A DNA stretch of 64,000 bases, from assembly GCA_963675655.1 (NCBI GenBank), contig OY776489.1, positions 620,001 to 684,000 on the forward strand, in the 5' to 3' direction. This stretch comes from CAXXOK01 sp963675655. Its GTDB lineage: Bacteria > Bacillota > Clostridia > Christensenellales > Aristaeellaceae. A program made the translations under genes and the position numbers. Numbering within the stretch: the first letter of the stretch is position 1; each line of letters starts with the position of its first letter. The notes below the pieces were generated by a model that was not told the DNA's origin, did no database searches, and saw only the letters and a program-made list of their open reading frames with translations. This document shows, piece by piece, positions 1 to 8,092 of this stretch.

Positions 1-802
1 CCTGGCTTTGCGCCGTGCTCATGGTTTTAATCACGTCCTGCGGGCCTGCCGCATAGCCGATACGAAAGCCCGTCATCGCGTAGGATTTGCTTACACCGTT
101 GATAATAATCGTGCGCTCTTTCACCGCTTCGCCAAGCGAGGCGATGCTTACATGCTTATGCGTGCCGTAAATTAATTTTTCGTAAATCTCATCGGAAACA
201 ATATAAAAATCGTGCTTCACCGCCAAATCAGCCAGCGCCTGCAGCGCCTGCTGCGTCCATACGCAGCCGTTGGGGTTGTTGGGCGAGGTGAGCATAAACG
301 CCTTGGTTTTGGGGGTAATCGCCGCCGCAATCGCCGCGGTCGTCGGCACAAAATTATCCTTCTCACAGGCAGGTACAAACACCGGTACGCCGCCGTTCAT
401 GCGAATCATTTCCGGGTAGCTGACCCAGCAGGGCGTAGGCACGATTACTTCATCGCCATCGTTGAGCAACGCAAAAAACGTATTGTACAGCGAATGTTTC
501 GCACCGTTGGATACGATGATTTGCCCGACTTCATACGTAAGGTCGTTATCCCGTTTTAATTTTTCCACAATGGCTTTACGCAGCTCCAGCGTACCCGGCA
601 CCGCCGCATAGCGCGTCATCCCGCGATCCAACGCCTCTTTCATCGCGTCACGGATCATTTCGGGGGTGTCAAAATCCGGTTCGCCCGCGGCAAGACCGAT
701 CACGTCTTCACCAGCGGCCTTCATCGCTTTTGCTTTAGTATCCATCGCGAGGGTAGCGGACGGGGCAATGTTGGTAGCTTTCATCGATAATCCAAGCGGC
801 AT
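1..802 (-). CDS. PLP-dependent aspartate-type aminotransferase (class I/II), 3' end outside window
   Basis: Partial gene: the first 267 residues are present and the C-terminus runs off the left edge. The translation MPLGLSMKAT... contains AGEPDFDTP, the substrate-loop SPNNPNG, and SKSYAMTGFRIGY, in which Lys near residue 238 is the expected Schiff-base lysine for pyridoxal phosphate. These mark the AspC/AspB branch of fold-type I aminotransferases, which move an amino group between aspartate (or a similar amino acid) and 2-oxoglutarate in the cytoplasm. The ATG at 802 follows a strong GCAGGAGG ribosome site. It has its own promoter (938-966) and a leader of about 130 nt with a hairpin. Substrate cannot be fixed from sequence; aspartate is the default for this family. 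Confidence 0.9.
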   Translation of the reverse strand, partial: MPLGLSMKATNIAPSATLAMDTKAKAMKAAGEDVIGLAAGEPDFDTPEMIRDAMKEALDRGMTRYAAVPGTLELRKAIVEKLKRDNDLTYEVGQIIVSNGAKHSLYNTFFALLNDGDEVIVPTPCWVSYPEMIRMNGGVPVFVPACEKDNFVPTTAAIAAAITPKTKAFMLTSPNNPNGCVWTQQALQALADLAVKHDFYIVSDEIYEKLIYGTHKHVSIASLGEAVKERTIIINGVSKSYAMTGFRIGYAAGPQDVIKTMSTAQSQ

Positions 803-853
803 GGTATTTCCTCCTGCAACGACCCGCCATAGCGAGCCTTCGTTTTACACAGC

Positions 854-878
854 TGCAAATGGCGGATGCGCCATTGCA
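854..878 (-). promoter_or_regulatory. Leader hairpin upstream of the aminotransferase
   Basis: TGCAAATGGCG and CGCCATTGCA form a roughly 10-bp stem with one bulged base and a 3-nt loop, inside the transcribed leader between the promoter at 938-966 and the ATG at 802. No T-box sequence or T-run follows, so it is neither a recognised riboswitch nor an obvious attenuator. Role unknown. Confidence 0.4.
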
Positions 879-937
879 TCTTGCAAATCACCCGTGCCAA
901 AGCCGCAATACAGCGCGACCCAAGTGAATCGTTTTGC

Positions 938-966
938 ATTATAACACAAAGACTATGCATCGTAAA
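938..966 (-). promoter_or_regulatory. SigA-type promoter for the aminotransferase
   Basis: On the minus strand, TTTACG (966-961), a 17-bp spacer and a perfect TATAAT (943-938). Predicted start of transcription is near 931, giving a leader of about 130 nt. The rest of the gap up to 1128 is AT-rich and should also hold the promoter for the divergent thioredoxin gene, which I could not place with confidence. Confidence 0.65.
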
Positions 967-1128
967 GGGCTGATCTGGCTCTTTTTTGCAACGTGGGTAA
1001 AAAATGAATAATTTTTACATTAAAATTGCATTTATAGCCATACTGTTAATTTCCTGCGTATATTGGTGACTTGCGGTTTCAACCGCCTCTTTCCGGTTTA
1101 TCCCTACAACTAAGGAGGTATGATACCC

Positions 1129-1731
1129 ATGACTATGCAATTACGCCGGTTTTTTACGATTCTTCTGGTTCTTGCCCTGTCGCTTCTCCCCTTCTCGGCG
1201 CTGGCGGAGAGTGAAACTGCCGATACTACCGACACCAACGACGCAGGAATGCCCTATGTGCTCAATTATTTCGAGGGTACGCCGCTGGATGTGAGCCTGT
1301 ACGAAGGCAAAGCCCTATACCTGAACTTCTTTACGGGTTGGTGCACCTACTGCATGCAGGAAATGCCGGACTTAAAAGAGGTGTTTGAGGCTTACGATCC
1401 CAACGATGTAGCCATTATCCTTGTGCACGTATGGAGCGGCGAAGACGCCAGCGACAGCGCGGCGGTCGTTGAGGAATTCGGCCTGCAAGATATGATACTG
1501 CTGGAAGACGATGAAATGGCACTAACCAACATGATCGGCCTGAGCGGCTTCCCCACCAGCCTGTTCATCGATAAGGAAGGTTACCTGAGCAGCTATTATC
1601 CCGGCATGATGACCTATGATACCATGTCTGCCGCACTGGAGGATATGGGGGTTGCCCTGCGCGCGGATACGAACGCAGATACCACTGTGGACACCACCGC
1701 TGCGCCTGATAGTGCGGAGGTTACGCAATGA
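1129..1731 (+). CDS. Secreted/membrane-anchored TlpA/ResA-like thioredoxin
   Basis: A 200-residue thiol-disulfide protein. Residues 1-26 are a signal peptide or N-terminal anchor (basic start, long hydrophobic core, SALAES cleavage-like end). A thioredoxin fold follows with WCTYC (Cys72, Cys75) and a cis-proline loop GFPTS near residue 143. The C-terminal 25 residues are Thr/Asp-rich and probably disordered. The ATG at 1129 is preferred over the in-frame ATG at 1120 because AAGGAGG (1112-1118) is one base from the latter and 10 from the former. Its last bases overlap ccdA (ATGA), so the two are translationally coupled: CcdA would pass reducing equivalents across the membrane to this protein, which then reduces an exported disulfide (cytochrome maturation, spore coat or oxidised proteins). 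Client unknown. Confidence 0.88.
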   Translation: MTMQLRRFFTILLVLALSLLPFSALAESETADTTDTNDAGMPYVLNYFEGTPLDVSLYEGKALYLNFFTGWCTYCMQEMPDLKEVFEAYDPNDVAIILVHVWSGEDASDSAAVVEEFGLQDMILLEDDEMALTNMIGLSGFPTSLFIDKEGYLSSYYPGMMTYDTMSAALEDMGVALRADTNADTTVDTTAAPDSAEVTQ

Positions 1732-2429
1732 CACAAAGCCTGATCTCCACATTGCCGCAGTATACGCTGTGGGCCATGTTCATCGGCGGGCTTGTCGCTT
1801 TTCTTTCCCCCTGTGTATTACCGATGCTGCCGGTATACACCCTCTACCTGGTTGGCGAGGGTTCCGAAAGCACGGATAAACGCAAAGCCTGGCTGGATGT
1901 GGTGCGCCGCAGCCTTGGGTTGATGCTCGGCTTTATTACGCTGTTTACCCTGCTTGGCGCAGCCGCCGGGCTGCTGGGCAGCGCGTTTGCCAATATCGAC
2001 CGTGGGTTGCTCAACATCATTACTGGGGTGCTGTTGATCCTGTTTGGGATATGGACTGCCGGATTCCTGCATTGGAAAGGCATGAGCGCCCCCAAATGGG
2101 CGGATAAGGTGAAAATCAAGCCCGACGGGTTCTTTTCGGCAGCGCTGTTTGGTATAGTAATTGCGTTGTCGTGGACGCCGTGCATTACCCCGGTGCTGGC
2201 CAACGCACTGGTACTGGCCGCTTCCAGCGCCACTGTCGGACAGGGGATGCTGTCACTGGCGATTTTCGCGCTGGGTCTCAGCCTGCCGATGCTGCTATTG
2301 ATGGTGCTGTTCCAGTGGCTGAAAGACCTGTTCACCTGGCTGCGGGATCATCAACCGCTGCTCCGCCGCATCGGCGGTTTGCTGATGATTGGCTATGGCG
2401 TTTGGCTGTTGGTTTCCACCCTTACCTAA
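1728..2429 (+). CDS. ccdA: CcdA/DsbD-type transmembrane thiol-electron transporter
   Basis: A 233-residue polytopic membrane protein with about six hydrophobic segments. The two signature cysteines sit in LSPCVLP (Cys29) and WTPCITP (Cys152), the pair that carries electrons from cytoplasmic thioredoxin to the outside in the CcdA/DsbD-beta family. Length is normal for CcdA. The start overlaps the stop of the thioredoxin gene by four bases, and a strong terminator follows at 2446, so the two genes form a closed two-gene operon. I see no cytochrome c genes in the window, so a role in extracytoplasmic disulfide reduction is as likely as cytochrome assembly. Confidence 0.92.
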   Translation: MTQSLISTLPQYTLWAMFIGGLVAFLSPCVLPMLPVYTLYLVGEGSESTDKRKAWLDVVRRSLGLMLGFITLFTLLGAAAGLLGSAFANIDRGLLNIITGVLLILFGIWTAGFLHWKGMSAPKWADKVKIKPDGFFSAALFGIVIALSWTPCITPVLANALVLAASSATVGQGMLSLAIFALGLSLPMLLLMVLFQWLKDLFTWLRDHQPLLRRIGGLLMIGYGVWLLVSTLT

Positions 2430-2445
2430 TCCTTTCACGTTAATC

Positions 2446-2473
2446 AGGAGCCGCTTGCAAGCGGCTCCTTTTT
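2446..2473 (+). terminator. Rho-independent terminator after ccdA
   Basis: AGGAGCCGCTT, GC loop, AAGCGGCTCCT (11-bp perfect stem) followed directly by a T-run. It ends the thioredoxin-ccdA operon. Confidence 0.9.
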
Positions 2474-2854
2474 GCGTACAATCAGCTGTGCCGCCCCATT
2501 TGGAGCGATCATATTTTGCCTGCGCACTGCACGTTTGACAGCAGAAGTCTAAGGCTTTGCGTACCCATCGCCCGACAAAGCTTTCGTAAACGAAATTGTA
2601 GCTGTTTCAACCTACGCTATATCTCAAATACCGCGTTCGTTGTATCAGGCTGCATCAAGTCTATTGCCATGTATGGCTTTTACGTATCCTTTGCGGAAAA
2701 TCACCAATGGACAATGCCAAGACAGCCTTACAGAGATTGAAACAGACCCGGAGGCGCATCCTGCGTAACTCCCATTACCTGCCGGTACTATACGATGCAA
2801 GTACCCTCAGGATCGCAGCGCAAACCAAAACAGCTTCTTTGCCTTACTTGTCCC
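2474..2854. other. Intergenic region, no gene recognised
   Basis: About 380 bases between the ccdA terminator and the end of nnr. Short open frames exist on the plus strand (for example 2516-2740), but they lack a ribosome site and show no protein family character. I see no tRNA, riboswitch or repeat here. It may hold the 3' end of the nnr transcript, although no clean minus-strand terminator is visible. Confidence 0.5.
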
Positions 2855-4861
2855 TTACAGGATAATCTCCGATTGGAAATACTGCTCCACAAACGCCGTT
2901 TTTTCGCGTATCTCCTGTTCGGTCGGCACATCGCCCTCCGTAGCGACAATCCACTTATCCTCCACATCGTTCAGGCGGTGTATTACCGCTACCACAACGC
3001 CCTCGAAAAACTCTACCGGCTCCTCAATGCCCCAAATATACGCATCCTGCCATTCGTTATCCCCGGCCAGCACATCCGCTACGTACCCGTAATTCAGCCC
3101 ATAATGCATTTTTTGATTCTTCGGGTGCAGACTGCCAAAGGGGCGATCCACCGTAACACGCACATGCCGCCCCAGTGCCGTGCGCAGGGTTTGCGCCAGC
3201 TTTTGCTGCGGAGCTGGTTTCACGCCGAATCCGCCCTGCGGTGTTCCTGATTGTCCGCTCACTTGCGCCGTTTGCAGCGGATTTGCTTTCAGCGCATGGT
3301 AAGCGGCGCTTTCGCGCGTTACCATTTCCGGCACATTGCCCAACATCGCGCATAGATCCGTTGCCAGCATCCCGCGTTCGCCGGTTGTTTCCGCCGCACG
3401 TGAGCCTGCCAGCCCATGCAGCGCGCAGGCTGTTTGCAGCAGACGCACGCCGTACTGCCCGTAAGCCTGCTGCCCGGCCAGCAGCGCCGCCAGCACTCCT
3501 GCCAGCGCATCTCCGCTGCCTCCCTTTGCCATGGCAGGCGTACCGAACAGGCTAATTGCTTCCCCATCGCCATCCACCAGCACAGTTGAGGCGCTCTTGA
3601 GCGCTACGGCACAGCCATAACGCTCCCGCAGCGCCCGTGCGGCGGCCGGTTGATCGGCTGTTACCTGTTTTGCCTGCTGTTGCAACAGGCGTGCAGCTTC
3701 GCCCACGTGGGGCGTAATCACCGTTTGCGTACCCAGCCGTGTCTGCGCAGGCATCGCAGCCAACAGGTTCAACGCGTCCGCATCCAGTACAGCAGGAAGC
3801 GGATTTTGCTGTAACCAGTTTATCAGTTTTTCTACCAGCACCCTTGTATAGGCGCTTTTCCCAAGCCCGCAGCCCGCTACCAGCGCATCTGTCCGGGAAA
3901 GCGCAGGCAGCAGCTCCTGCCATGCGGCCTCGGCGTCGTTTGGCGGCAGCGGTAGGCAAGTCGCACAGGGGCATAATGTTTGCACCACGCTCACAATGCT
4001 TTCCGGGCACGCCACTGTTACCAGCCCCGCGCCGCTGCGCATCGCCGCAGTCGCGCAAAGCGCCGCCGCGCCCGCCATGCCGAAGGAGCCAACTATTGCC
4101 AGCACGCGGCCATAATCCCCCTTATGCGTGTTCCGGCCACGCAGAGGCAACAGCCTATCCCCTTTGGTCAGCAACGCCAGCCCATTGGCATCATCCCACT
4201 TCGGGGCAATGCCGATGTCACCAACAATCACACGGCCGCAGGCCGCCAGCCCTTCGTCCAAAAACAAACCCGGTTTGGGGCGGTGGAACGTAACGGTCAC
4301 CACCGCGTTTACAATCGCCGCCTCGTTGGAGGCTTCCTCCGATGCGGGCGCATTGCCCGTAACCCCGCTCAGCCCGCTGGGAATATCCACCGCGATCACC
4401 GGAAGCCCCGATGCATTCAGGCTTTGTACCGCTTCGCTCGCAAGCCCCGTAAGCGGCCTGTTCAGTCCTGTGCCAAACATTGCGTCCAGCACGCAAGCCG
4501 TATCCTGCGGTAGGGCCGGAACCCCGTTTTGCAATACCTCCACCCGTACACGCCTGCCAAAGACCGTAAGTTTCCGGCGCTGCTCCTCCGCCTCTGGGGA
4601 GAGCGTGCCCGGCAAAAGCCATACGGTAGCCTCCAGCTGCGGCAGCCTCGTTAGTAAAATGCGAGCGGCGGCGAGCCCATCGCCGCCGTTATTGCCGGTG
4701 CCGCACACCGCAAGCAGTTTCCCACCCTGTAAATAGGGTTTCGCCGCATCTGCCACGTGCACAGCGGCATACTCCATGAGTGTCAGGCTCGGGGTATGGG
4801 TTTCCTCCATCATCCGGCGTTCCACACGCTTCATTTCTTCAGGCAGGATGGTATAAAGCAT
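2855..4861 (-). CDS. nnr: Bifunctional NAD(P)H-hydrate epimerase/dehydratase with C-terminal pyrophosphatase-like domain
   Basis: 668 residues, about 150 longer than usual. Residues 1-215 are the YjeF_N epimerase (CGTGNNGGDGLAAAR, DAMFGTGL, DIPSGL). Residues 225-505 are the ribokinase-like ADP-dependent dehydratase (GDYGRVLAIVGS, AGCGLG, VLDADALN, MAKGGSGDALAGVLAALLAG). Together they repair hydrated NADH/NADPH. After a linker, residues 563-668 match the small family-I inorganic pyrophosphatase-like proteins of Clostridia: TVDRPFGS.HP, YGLNYGYV, the acidic DNEWQDAYIWG, and NDVEDKWIV. This domain is normally a separate short protein of about 110 residues. The repair reaction releases AMP and phosphate, not pyrophosphate, so the role of the third domain is unclear. 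The ATG follows AAGGAGG; acpS lies just upstream in the same operon. Confidence 0.92.
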   Translation of the reverse strand: MLYTILPEEMKRVERRMMEETHTPSLTLMEYAAVHVADAAKPYLQGGKLLAVCGTGNNGGDGLAAARILLTRLPQLEATVWLLPGTLSPEAEEQRRKLTVFGRRVRVEVLQNGVPALPQDTACVLDAMFGTGLNRPLTGLASEAVQSLNASGLPVIAVDIPSGLSGVTGNAPASEEASNEAAIVNAVVTVTFHRPKPGLFLDEGLAACGRVIVGDIGIAPKWDDANGLALLTKGDRLLPLRGRNTHKGDYGRVLAIVGSFGMAGAAALCATAAMRSGAGLVTVACPESIVSVVQTLCPCATCLPLPPNDAEAAWQELLPALSRTDALVAGCGLGKSAYTRVLVEKLINWLQQNPLPAVLDADALNLLAAMPAQTRLGTQTVITPHVGEAARLLQQQAKQVTADQPAAARALRERYGCAVALKSASTVLVDGDGEAISLFGTPAMAKGGSGDALAGVLAALLAGQQAYGQYGVRLLQTACALHGLAGSRAAETTGERGMLATDLCAMLGNVPEMVTRESAAYHALKANPLQTAQVSGQSGTPQGGFGVKPAPQQKLAQTLRTALGRHVRVTVDRPFGSLHPKNQKMHYGLNYGYVADVLAGDNEWQDAYIWGIEEPVEFFEGVVVAVIHRLNDVEDKWIVATEGDVPTEQEIREKTAFVEQYFQSEIIL

Positions 4862-4879
4862 AGCGCTCCTCCTTGCCGT

Positions 4880-5248
4880 TTATTCCAGTATGCACACCGC
4901 TACCGCCACACCCGCGTCGTGCGTAAGGCTCAGGTGGGCGATAGCAGCGCCCTTTTTTGTCAGCAACGCCTGTGCTTTGGGTGAAAGGGCATAGCCAGGG
5001 CAGCCCTGCGCATCGTGCACGACGCCGATTTCCGCCATTCCTACACCGCCCAGCCCCGTACCCAGCGCCTTGAGCAGCGCCTCCTTGGCGGCGAACATGG
5101 CCGCCGCGCTGTGGGCGGCCATCTGTCCGCGGCTTTGCAGGTACACCCGTTCATCCAGGGTATAATAACGATTCAGAAACCCGTCGTTTTTTTGCAACGC
5201 TGTTTCGATGCGCGCAATCGCGCACACGTCGATGCCAAGTCCAATCAC
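4880..5248 (-). CDS. acpS: Holo-[acyl-carrier-protein] synthase
   Basis: A 122-residue protein that moves 4'-phosphopantetheine from coenzyme A to a serine of apo-ACP in the cytoplasm. The N-terminal MIGLGIDVCAIARIE carries the Mg-binding Asp, and FAAKEALLKALGTG carries the second acidic ligand and CoA-site lysine; both are AcpS hallmarks. The GTG at 5248 is chosen because it follows GGGAGG by six bases, overlaps the upstream stop as GTGA, and gives the usual AcpS N-terminus. An ATG at 5266 would add six residues inside the upstream gene with no ribosome site. The last upstream codons therefore encode this gene's ribosome site, so translation is coupled to the P1 peptidase. Confidence 0.95.
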   Translation of the reverse strand: MIGLGIDVCAIARIETALQKNDGFLNRYYTLDERVYLQSRGQMAAHSAAAMFAAKEALLKALGTGLGGVGMAEIGVVHDAQGCPGYALSPKAQALLTKKGAAIAHLSLTHDAGVAVAVCILE

Positions 5249-6204
5249 CGTCTGCCTCCCATACATGCCGCATTGGCGATGGCGCGCGCGGTTACCTCGG
5301 CCACGGCAGCGCAGAGCTGCACCATGTTCACATCCACTTCCACACGGCCTGTCGCCAGTGCAAAGGCCGTGTCGCCGTCCATTTGCGTATGCACAGGGCG
5401 AATGGTACGCGCCATGCCGTCATGCGCGCAGGTTGCCAGCCGGTTCACCTGCGGTTTGCTCAGCTCTGCGTCCGTCGCTACCACCACCAGTGTCGTATTG
5501 CTGGAGCGGGTAATTTTCAGCGGCTCCGCCATGGGCTGGGTACCGTAAAGTAAATTTTCACTCAACACGGGCGTACCGTCAGTCAGCCGCCCGCAGGCCA
5601 GTACCTTTCCCGTTTGCGGGTCGTATATGTCCCCACAGGCGTTTACGCAGGCAATCGCGCCTACAGTAACGCCGCAGGCCAGCGTCAGGCTGGCTGTACC
5701 GGTGCCGCAGGGCACCGGCATCGCGCCCGGCACCAGCTTACCCACCGTCGCACCTGTACCCGCGCCATACGCACCCTGCTTTATCTCTTTGGCTGCGCCA
5801 TGGCAGGCTTCATAGCCCATGTCCGCATCTGGTCGCACTTTGCCGTCGCCCGTGTTCAAATCAAACAGTACGGCAGCGGGCACAATCGGCACCTTGTACG
5901 TGCCCGTATCCACACCCACGTCCGCTTCTTCCAAAAAACGCATCACGCCCGCGGCCGCATTCAGGCCAAAGGCGCTGCCGCCCGCTAACATGACAGCATT
6001 GGCGCGTTCCACGGTGTTTTCACTACGGGTCAACGCAATTTCGCGCGTACCCGGCGCTGCGCCGCGCACATCCGCGCCGATCACACCACCGTCGCGGCTG
6101 CACAGCACCACCGTAACGCCGGTACGCGCCTCGTAATTTTCCGCCTGTCCAACACGAATGCCATGCACATCGGTAATCGAGCCTTCATACAATGGTTTAG
6201 ACAT
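5245..6204 (-). CDS. P1 family (DmpA/S58-type) N-terminal-nucleophile aminopeptidase or amidase
   Basis: 319 residues of the P1/DmpA family: GSITDVHGIRVGQAEN near the start, RGAAPGTRE, LAGGSAFGLNAAAGVMRFLEE, GAGTGATVGK, and SSNTTLVVVATDAELSKPQ, the region where family members self-cleave to expose a nucleophilic Ser/Thr. Known relatives are D-/beta-aminopeptidases, a pantetheine hydrolase (ThnT) and nylon-oligomer-type amidases. It overlaps birA by eight bases upstream and acpS by four bases downstream, so the three are translationally coupled. Substrate unknown; next to acpS a pantetheine-like amide is an attractive guess, but only a guess. Confidence 0.87.
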   Translation of the reverse strand: MSKPLYEGSITDVHGIRVGQAENYEARTGVTVVLCSRDGGVIGADVRGAAPGTREIALTRSENTVERANAVMLAGGSAFGLNAAAGVMRFLEEADVGVDTGTYKVPIVPAAVLFDLNTGDGKVRPDADMGYEACHGAAKEIKQGAYGAGTGATVGKLVPGAMPVPCGTGTASLTLACGVTVGAIACVNACGDIYDPQTGKVLACGRLTDGTPVLSENLLYGTQPMAEPLKITRSSNTTLVVVATDAELSKPQVNRLATCAHDGMARTIRPVHTQMDGDTAFALATGRVEVDVNMVQLCAAVAEVTARAIANAACMGGRR

Positions 6205-7192
6205 AGCCCATCACTCCCCTTACGGATACGTCCCCGCTGAGTACTCGTCTTTCCTGTCCATCGTCATCCACTACCATTAACGCGCCGGTATCATCAATCG
6301 CCTTGGCCGTCCCGGTGAAGCGTTCCCGCGTACCGATCACCTCCACCCGGCTACCCAGCGTAACCGACCGGGCGATATATGGTTCTATAATGCCGCTAAG
6401 CCCTTTTTCCGTCAGGCTTTGCACCGCCTTTTCCATTGCAGATAGATAGGCTTGCAGCAATTTTCGCCTGTCCACAGGCTTTCCGCTTTGCATACGCAGC
6501 GACGTCGCCTTATGCGCAATTTCCGCCGGAAATGCCATCTGGTTTACATTAAACCCCACGCCCACCACTACGCAGGGGCTGCCCTGCGGGTCGGTGACCA
6601 TTTCACACAGAATACCTACACACTTGCGCTTGCCAATAACCACATCGTTTGGCCACTTGATACCCGGCGCAATGCCCATCGCTTCGATGGCGTCTGCGGC
6701 AGCCACGGCGGCGGCCAGCGTAAGCAGCGGTATTTGCGCAGGCGGCAGCTTCGGGCGCAACAGCAGCGATGTCGCCAGCCCTTCGCCCGCTTCGGCCGTT
6801 TCCCACGTGCGGCTCAAGCGGCCTTTGCCCTGCGTTTGCCGTTCACATATCGCCAGTGTACCGTGCGGCAACACCTGCTCCACAGCGGCTTGTTTCAGCA
6901 CCGTATTGGTACTGCCCATTTCCCGGGCGTACAGCACTTTGCGGCCCATTTGTTTTGTGGCAAGGCCGCAGAGTATATCCCCCGGCAGCAGGCTGCCTTC
7001 CGCAGGCGTAAGGCACAGCAATTCCACAGCACTATCCATACCGTCTTTTCTGCATTGTTCAACGATATATCCCTGCGCGTTCAAGGCTTCCACGGTCTGT
7101 GCAAGCGCCGCGTCCGAAAGCGAAAACCGCCTGCACAGTTCGGCTTTGGCGATTTTTCCTTCCCGGGCTAACGCGGTCAGCAACGGGTTCAT
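6197..7192 (-). CDS. birA: Biotin-[acetyl-CoA-carboxylase] ligase with N-terminal HTH (BirA)
   Basis: About 331 residues. Residues 1-60 look like a winged helix (REGKIAKAELCRRFSLSDAALAQTVEAL), so the protein probably doubles as the biotin repressor. The ligase domain shows YAREMGSTNTVLK, GKGRLSRTW (biotinyl-AMP loop), GIKWPNDVVIGKRKCVGIL and VVGVGFNVN; a C-terminal SH3-like domain follows. The ATG at 7192 has GGAG nine bases ahead and gives the typical start MNPLLTALAREGK; an ATG at 7237 is possible but has a weak ribosome site. It lies between a HAD phosphatase and the P1 peptidase in one operon. Confidence 0.93.
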   Translation of the reverse strand: MNPLLTALAREGKIAKAELCRRFSLSDAALAQTVEALNAQGYIVEQCRKDGMDSAVELLCLTPAEGSLLPGDILCGLATKQMGRKVLYAREMGSTNTVLKQAAVEQVLPHGTLAICERQTQGKGRLSRTWETAEAGEGLATSLLLRPKLPPAQIPLLTLAAAVAAADAIEAMGIAPGIKWPNDVVIGKRKCVGILCEMVTDPQGSPCVVVGVGFNVNQMAFPAEIAHKATSLRMQSGKPVDRRKLLQAYLSAMEKAVQSLTEKGLSGIIEPYIARSVTLGSRVEVIGTRERFTGTAKAIDDTGALMVVDDDGQERRVLSGDVSVRGVMGYV

Positions 7193-7241
7193 CTCATTCT
7201 GCTCCGGTTGATTTTGCGCGATGTTCTGATGCATCATTTCT

Positions 7242-7931
7242 TCACCGCTCATCTGTTTTCCTGCCAAGCAGCAGCGCACTTGCCTGCGAAAGCGAATCGC
7301 AAACCGGCACCCCTGCCGTAAGCAATGTCTGGCGGCTTTGGTGCCCCCGTGCGACCAGCACGCAACGGCAGCCCAACGCCCCTGCAACTTCCGCATCGTG
7401 CAGGGTATCGCCCAGTAACACGCAGGCGGACGTATCCACATGGCTGTTTTGCAGGTATTCCCGCCCAATGCCCTCTTTACTGGTGGCGTAAATATGCCCA
7501 AGACCCAGCACCGCGTCAAACCGTTTAGCGATTCCGGCATAGCCAAGCTGCATTTGCAGCGTATCCAGCTTACTGGCGGACAACACCGCTTGTTTGCAGC
7601 CCGCCGCGTGAAAAGCGTCCAGCGTTTCCAACGCATCCGTAAACAACGGGATGTTCTCGCAGCCGCGCAGGTATTCCGCCATCCACGCGTGGGCAACCTG
7701 TACAAACTGCTCCTCTGTTACCCCAGCACGTGTATAATACAGCTTAACCGGAAAGGTGAATTGCGCATGGTATGCCTCAACACTTTCCACCGGCGGCAGA
7801 CCAAAGTGCGGAAACACGCGGTTGCGCACCCCTATGGCGTATTCCGCATCATTGAGCAGCGTGCCGTTCCAATCCCACAGCACCAGCCGCGGCGCTGCGG
7901 CTGGTTGCCGTATTTCTTGCTGTTGCATCAT
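7242..7931 (-). CDS. HAD-superfamily phosphatase (phosphoglycolate phosphatase-like)
   Basis: 229 residues. HAD motif I DWNGTLLND (nucleophile and general-acid positions), motif II around VLSASK, and motifs III/IV with ASKEGIGREYL and LLGDTLHDAEVAGALGC are all present. The helical cap lies between motifs I and II, as in Gph/PgmB-type enzymes. The start at 7931 is chosen because AAAGGG stands five bases ahead; the upstream ATGs at 7961 and 7946 lack ribosome sites. First gene of the five-gene HAD-birA-P1-acpS-nnr operon. The substrate is a small phosphoester; phosphoglycolate is typical but not shown. Confidence 0.82.
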   Translation of the reverse strand: MMQQQEIRQPAAAPRLVLWDWNGTLLNDAEYAIGVRNRVFPHFGLPPVESVEAYHAQFTFPVKLYYTRAGVTEEQFVQVAHAWMAEYLRGCENIPLFTDALETLDAFHAAGCKQAVLSASKLDTLQMQLGYAGIAKRFDAVLGLGHIYATSKEGIGREYLQNSHVDTSACVLLGDTLHDAEVAGALGCRCVLVARGHQSRQTLLTAGVPVCDSLSQASALLLGRKTDER

Positions 7932-8038
7932 TTCATCCCTTTCGGTCATATACAGTGACATTGGCTTTTTTCCGATAGAACGGCGTTTGCCGCCATCCTA
8001 ATTAAAAGCTAACCCATAACACTGCCGGAGTATGGAAA

Positions 8039-8075
8039 CCGGCGGGCCGGAGGCTTACCGCCCTCCGCCCGCCGG
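8039..8075 (-). terminator. Terminator after proS
   Basis: On the minus strand, CCGGCGGGC-GGAGG and CCTCC-GGCCCGCCGG form a GC-rich stem of about 14 pairs with a short loop, followed by TTTCC. It lies 17 bases after the proS stop. The T-run is short, so termination may be incomplete toward the HAD operon. Confidence 0.7.
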
Positions 8076-8092
8076 AAAGTAACAGGGGAATC

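Noticed and set aside
2516..2740. 74-codon plus-strand frame in the gap after ccdA
   Set aside because: No ribosome site, no promoter, and a translation without family character.
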